8,739 bases of DNA, taken from Pseudomonadota bacterium (GTDB lineage Bacteria > Pseudomonadota > Alphaproteobacteria > Rhizobiales > Rhizobiaceae). Location of the stretch: the NCBI GenBank assembly GCA_023388675.1, contig JAEWFU010000196.1, positions 1 through 8,739 of the forward strand, written 5' to 3'. The position numbers and the translations under genes are program-made. The notes below the pieces were generated by a model. That model had not been told where the DNA came from. It did not search any database and was given only the letters and a program-made list of their open reading frames with translations. Positions 6,332 through 8,739 of this stretch are shown one piece after another (within the stretch, counting starts at the first letter, position 1; each line of letters opens with the position of its first letter).

Positions 6332-6921
6332 ACATGGCCCGTTCCAGCGAAACGATAGAACCGAGGGGCCGCGCGCACGGACAGTCCCCGTTGCTCGGCG
6401 GCGCGACATTCGAGCTGCGCCACCGTCTGGCACGGGTGGCGTGGTCTACCTGCTGGCTTTTGTTCGCGCGATGGACGCCGCCGCAGTTGCAGCCGCTGCG
6501 CAGGCTGGTCCTGCGTGCGTTCGGAGCCGACATCCACCCGACGGCCATGGTGCGCAGCAGCGTGAAGATCTGGTGGCCCGGCAACCTGAAGATGGGTGTG
6601 CGTGCATCGATGGGTCCGGGAGCGATCTGCTACAACGTCGCGCCGGTGACAATCGAGGACTTCGCAATCGTCTCGCAAAGGGCGCATCTGTGCACGGGCA
6701 CTCACGATATCGACGATCCGGACTTCCCGTTGCGGGCGCGGCCGATCAGCATAGGGCGAAGCGCATGGGTGGCGGCCGAGGCGTTCGTCGGCCCCGGCGT
6801 GCGGATTGGCCAAGGCGCGGTTCTCGCAGCCCGGGCGGTGACGTTTCGCAGCCTCGACGACTGGACGGTTTATGGCGGCAATCACGCCAAGCCGTTGAGG
6901 AGTCGGAAAAAGATAAGCTGA
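6328..6921 (+). CDS. WcaF-like O-acetyltransferase (left-handed beta-helix)
   Basis: A 197-residue member of the hexapeptide-repeat acyltransferases, close in style to the putative colanic acid acetyltransferase WcaF. Visible are an N-terminal helical region with WSTCWLLFARWTPP (39-52), LRAFGADIHPTAMV (62-75) opening the beta-helix, imperfect hexapeptide turns (IWWPGNLKMG, then AICYNVAPVTIED), the probable catalytic histidine in CTGTHDIDDPDFP (122-134; His126), and closing coils with AWVAAEAFVGPGVRIGQGAV. The enzyme likely uses acetyl-CoA in the cytoplasm to O-acetylate a sugar of the lipid-linked repeat unit; the position modified is unknown. The ATG at 6328 overlaps the TGA of the polymerase gene; a second ATG two codons later is also possible, and neither has a strong RBS. 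Last gene of the plus-strand operon, converging on the GT4 gene. Confidence 0.9.
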   Translation: MNMARSSETIEPRGRAHGQSPLLGGATFELRHRLARVAWSTCWLLFARWTPPQLQPLRRLVLRAFGADIHPTAMVRSSVKIWWPGNLKMGVRASMGPGAICYNVAPVTIEDFAIVSQRAHLCTGTHDIDDPDFPLRARPISIGRSAWVAAEAFVGPGVRIGQGAVLAARAVTFRSLDDWTVYGGNHAKPLRSRKKIS

Positions 6922-6941
6922 AGCCTTGAAACTCAGGCAGC
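6905..6941 (-). terminator. Possible intrinsic terminator of the GT4 operon
   Basis: In the minus-strand transcript, an imperfect hairpin (GCTG at 6941-6938 pairing with CAGC at 6920-6917, with inner CCTGA/TCAAGG pairing around a GTT loop, bulges present) is followed by TTATCTTTTT. It overlaps both the GT4 stop codon and the 3' end of the acetyltransferase gene. On the plus strand the same hairpin has no U-tract. The stem is bulged, so this is tentative. Confidence 0.35.
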
Positions 6942-8114
6942 GATCCGGGCGCTCGGCCCTCTCGCTTGCGCATAGGCATCGATCGTCAGGTCGGCGATCA
7001 CCGGCCAGGTGAAGCGTTGCCTGACGAGCGCGCGGCCGGCAGCACCCATCGCCTCGGCCATGCTGGCGTCGGCAAGGATATTGGAGAGTGCCGACGCAAC
7101 AGCCTCCGCATTCAGCTCCACGACCATGCCTGCGCCGACAGCCGCGACTTCAGGAAAGTGGCACTCTTTCGAGATGACGACCGGCGCACCGCAGGCAAGC
7201 GCCTCGGTGATCGCCACGCTGAACCCCTCTTGCCGGCTGGGCAGGCAAAAGCACGCCGCATCGCACAACGCCTCGAGTTTCTCCCGGCCGTAAAGCCCGC
7301 CGACAAGGTGTACGCGCTTGCCCAGCCCATGGCTGGCAATGGCGCCGCGCAGGGACGCCTCGGCTCCATCGTCCGGGCCGGCGATCACCAGGTCGACATC
7401 CGGCCACTTCGGCGCAAGCCGCGCATGGGCATCGACGAGATAGTCGAGCCCTTTCTTCGTGTGCAAGCGCGAGAGAAACAGCACGAAGCGCCGTCCAGCC
7501 AGCGCCGAATGCTGGTCTGAGAAGCTGCCCTTCTGCGGCAGGGGTTCGATCTCGTCAAGAAAGATGCCGTTGGGGATAGTTCTTGTCGGAGCGCGCAGAT
7601 CGAGTGGCGCCAGCAACCGCGCCTCGTCGTCGTTGAGCACGTGGATGAACGCCGCCTCGTCCAGCATGCGCCGATAGCCCAGCGCAAGCGCGATACGCTT
7701 CTTCCAGTATTTCTGCTGCAGGCTCCAGGGATCGAGCATCCCCGCCAGCCGGACGCAGTAGGGGATGCCGGCCGCTCGCGCAATGCTCGCGGCCTGCCGC
7801 AGGATCGGCTCCCACACGCCATGCAGATGCACCGCATCGGCGCCAGCAATGAGATTGGCGAGGGGCCGCCGCGTCGCGAGCGCCAGTATGCGTTCGCTTC
7901 GCCCGGGTTCAGGCAGCAGGTGCCGTTCGACATTGAGCACGCCGGGCACGTCGAGCAGCGCCCTGCGTATGCGCGGTTCGGCTTCGGCATCCGCATAGCT
8001 GACGATGTGCACGTCGTGCCCCTTGGCAGCTTGGGCGGCCGCGATCCGCATCACGACGCCCGGAGGACCACCGAAGGCCGGATCGATCGACCCGATGACA
8101 TGGACGATCTTCAT
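6933..8114 (-). CDS. Glycosyltransferase family 4 (GT-B fold)
   Basis: A 393-residue GT-B enzyme. The N-terminal domain opens with MKIVHVIGSIDPAFGGPPGV (1-20), including the glycine-rich loop seen in family 4, and includes VHLHGVWEP. The C-terminal domain has IPNGIFLDE, FLSRLHTKKGLDYLVDA, the LVIAGPDDG strand, and the EX7E catalytic-site motif EGFSVAITE (296-304) followed by ALACGAPVV. It should transfer a hexose or similar sugar from a nucleotide sugar, with retention of configuration, onto the lipid-linked intermediate at the cytoplasmic face. I chose ATG 8114 because the protein then begins exactly at the conserved first strand and AAGGGAG lies 8 nt upstream; the open frame upstream is shadow of the amidotransferase gene. 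The ATG overlaps the preceding TGA as ATGA. Family is certain; sugar specificity is unknown. Confidence 0.93.
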   Translation of the reverse strand: MKIVHVIGSIDPAFGGPPGVVMRIAAAQAAKGHDVHIVSYADAEAEPRIRRALLDVPGVLNVERHLLPEPGRSERILALATRRPLANLIAGADAVHLHGVWEPILRQAASIARAAGIPYCVRLAGMLDPWSLQQKYWKKRIALALGYRRMLDEAAFIHVLNDDEARLLAPLDLRAPTRTIPNGIFLDEIEPLPQKGSFSDQHSALAGRRFVLFLSRLHTKKGLDYLVDAHARLAPKWPDVDLVIAGPDDGAEASLRGAIASHGLGKRVHLVGGLYGREKLEALCDAACFCLPSRQEGFSVAITEALACGAPVVISKECHFPEVAAVGAGMVVELNAEAVASALSNILADASMAEAMGAAGRALVRQRFTWPVIADLTIDAYAQARGPSARIAA

Positions 8115-8739
8115 GACGCGTACTCCCTTGCAAGCGACACGCGCGCAGTTCGGCGCAGATAATGCCCCAGCACGCAACATGCGAAAGCGCGTGACCACGC
8201 CGGACTTTCCGGCTCGGCGACGAAGGTTGACCACAGAGCCTCGAGGCCTTGCGTATCGACCAGACCGGACGCGCGGAGATGGTCGAAACCGCTTCGGCAG
8301 CTCTCCGCCAGCGGGCCAAGCATCCAGCGCCGTATCGGCAGCGTGAAGCCAAGCTTGGGTTGGTTGAGAAGCTCGGGGCGAAGCAGATGCGGCATCGCCG
8401 CGCGAAGCATATGCTTGTCGGCGCGCCCGTTGGGAAGGCGAACGCGTCCCGGCAGGCCGAAAGCGAGGTCGACAAGCCGTCGATCAAGCAGCGGCACACG
8501 AATTTCCAGCGAATGCGCCATGCCGTCGGCATCGCCATCCCGCAGCAGCATGTTGCCCATGTAGAGGCGGCTTTCGAGCAAGCCGACGCTCCATATCGGA
8601 TCCCTTGGATTGACCGGCATCGCCTCCATTTCCTCGGGATCGAGGAAATTTTCGTCCAGTCCCAGCCACCGCGCATCGAAACCAAGCGCTTTCATTTGCG
8701 CGGGAGCCATCAGCCGCCGTCTATGGGTATAGAGGCTGG
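8111..8739 (-). CDS. Asparagine-synthase-like amidotransferase, C-terminal fragment (runs off right edge)
   Basis: The last 208 codons of a larger gene are present; the frame is open to the window edge, so the ATG at 8710 is internal and not the start. The fragment belongs to the C-terminal synthetase domain of the AsnB family: SLYTHRRRLMAPAQ at the edge, then RLYMGNMLLRDGDADGMAHS and LEIRVPLLDRRLVDLAFGLP, matching the SMAxSLExRxPxLD region of the family, then DKHMLRAAMPHLLRPELLNQ followed by KLGFTLPIRRWMLG. Full-length relatives have an N-terminal glutaminase domain and ATP-dependent amide transfer to a carboxylate. AsnB-like genes often sit in polysaccharide loci, where they are thought to amidate a sugar acid or another acceptor instead of aspartate; that role here is inference. 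Its TGA overlaps the GT4 start. Whether the glutaminase cysteine is present cannot be seen. Confidence 0.9.
   Translation of the reverse strand, partial: SLYTHRRRLMAPAQMKALGFDARWLGLDENFLDPEEMEAMPVNPRDPIWSVGLLESRLYMGNMLLRDGDADGMAHSLEIRVPLLDRRLVDLAFGLPGRVRLPNGRADKHMLRAAMPHLLRPELLNQPKLGFTLPIRRWMLGPLAESCRSGFDHLRASGLVDTQGLEALWSTFVAEPESPAWSRAFACCVLGHYLRRTARVSLAREYAS
8123..8129 (-). promoter_or_regulatory. Ribosome binding site of the GT4 gene
   Basis: AAGGGAG on the minus strand lies 8 nt before the ATG at 8114, inside the end of the amidotransferase gene. It decides the start over the ATG/GTG codons further upstream in the same frame. Confidence 0.65.

Noticed and set aside
5576..6433. 285-codon minus-strand ORF antisense to the Wzy-like gene
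   Set aside because: The product is Arg-rich with no domain, and the plus strand encodes a coherent membrane protein with coupled start and stop.
6948..6960. GGGC-GCTCG-GCCC as terminator for the plus-strand operon
   Set aside because: The stem is only 4 bp, no T-run follows on the plus strand, and it lies inside the GT4 coding sequence.
1..8739. CRISPR arrays, tRNA or rRNA genes, insertion sequences, phage or defence genes
   Set aside because: I saw no regular spaced repeats, no transposase or integrase motifs, no tRNA-like folds, and no defence domains on either strand; nearly all the DNA is accounted for by polysaccharide genes.

Overview
This window is an ordinary-looking but well-packed cell-surface polysaccharide locus (O-antigen, capsule or exopolysaccharide). 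The DNA is GC-rich, genes are tightly packed and most adjacent pairs overlap by ATGA. Composition and protein style suggest a proteobacterium, most likely an alphaproteobacterium (perhaps a sphingomonad or rhizobial relative). That placement is inferred from general impression, not from a marker gene.

Layout. (1) Positions 1-2131, minus strand: a 127-residue membrane-anchored protein of unknown function (1748-2131), then a Wzx-type flippase (180-1688), then the start of a GT2 glycosyltransferase that runs off the left edge (1-183). (2) Positions 2132-2383: a divergent intergenic region, probably carrying promoters for both directions, although I see no convincing -35/-10 pair. (3) Positions 2384-6921, plus strand, a five-gene operon: WecA-type initiating transferase, WaaE-like GT2 glycosyltransferase, YdcF/DUF218 membrane-anchored protein, multi-pass Wzy-like polymerase, WcaF-like acetyltransferase. 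(4) Positions 6933-8739, minus strand: the C-terminal part of an asparagine-synthase-like amidotransferase entering from the right edge, then a GT4 glycosyltransferase. This unit converges on the acetyltransferase gene with only 11 bp between the stop codons.

Working model (inference from family knowledge). WecA places a HexNAc-1-phosphate on undecaprenyl phosphate at the inner face of the membrane. The two GT2 enzymes and the GT4 enzyme extend the lipid-linked repeat unit. The acetyltransferase, and possibly the amidotransferase, decorate it. Wzx flips it and Wzy polymerises it in the periplasm. This is a Wzx/Wzy-dependent system; the chain-length regulator (Wzc/Wzz) and the export channel (Wza) are not in the window.

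I found no clearly new biological system. The least explained items are the 127-residue protein beside the flippase and the YdcF-family protein translationally coupled to the polymerase.
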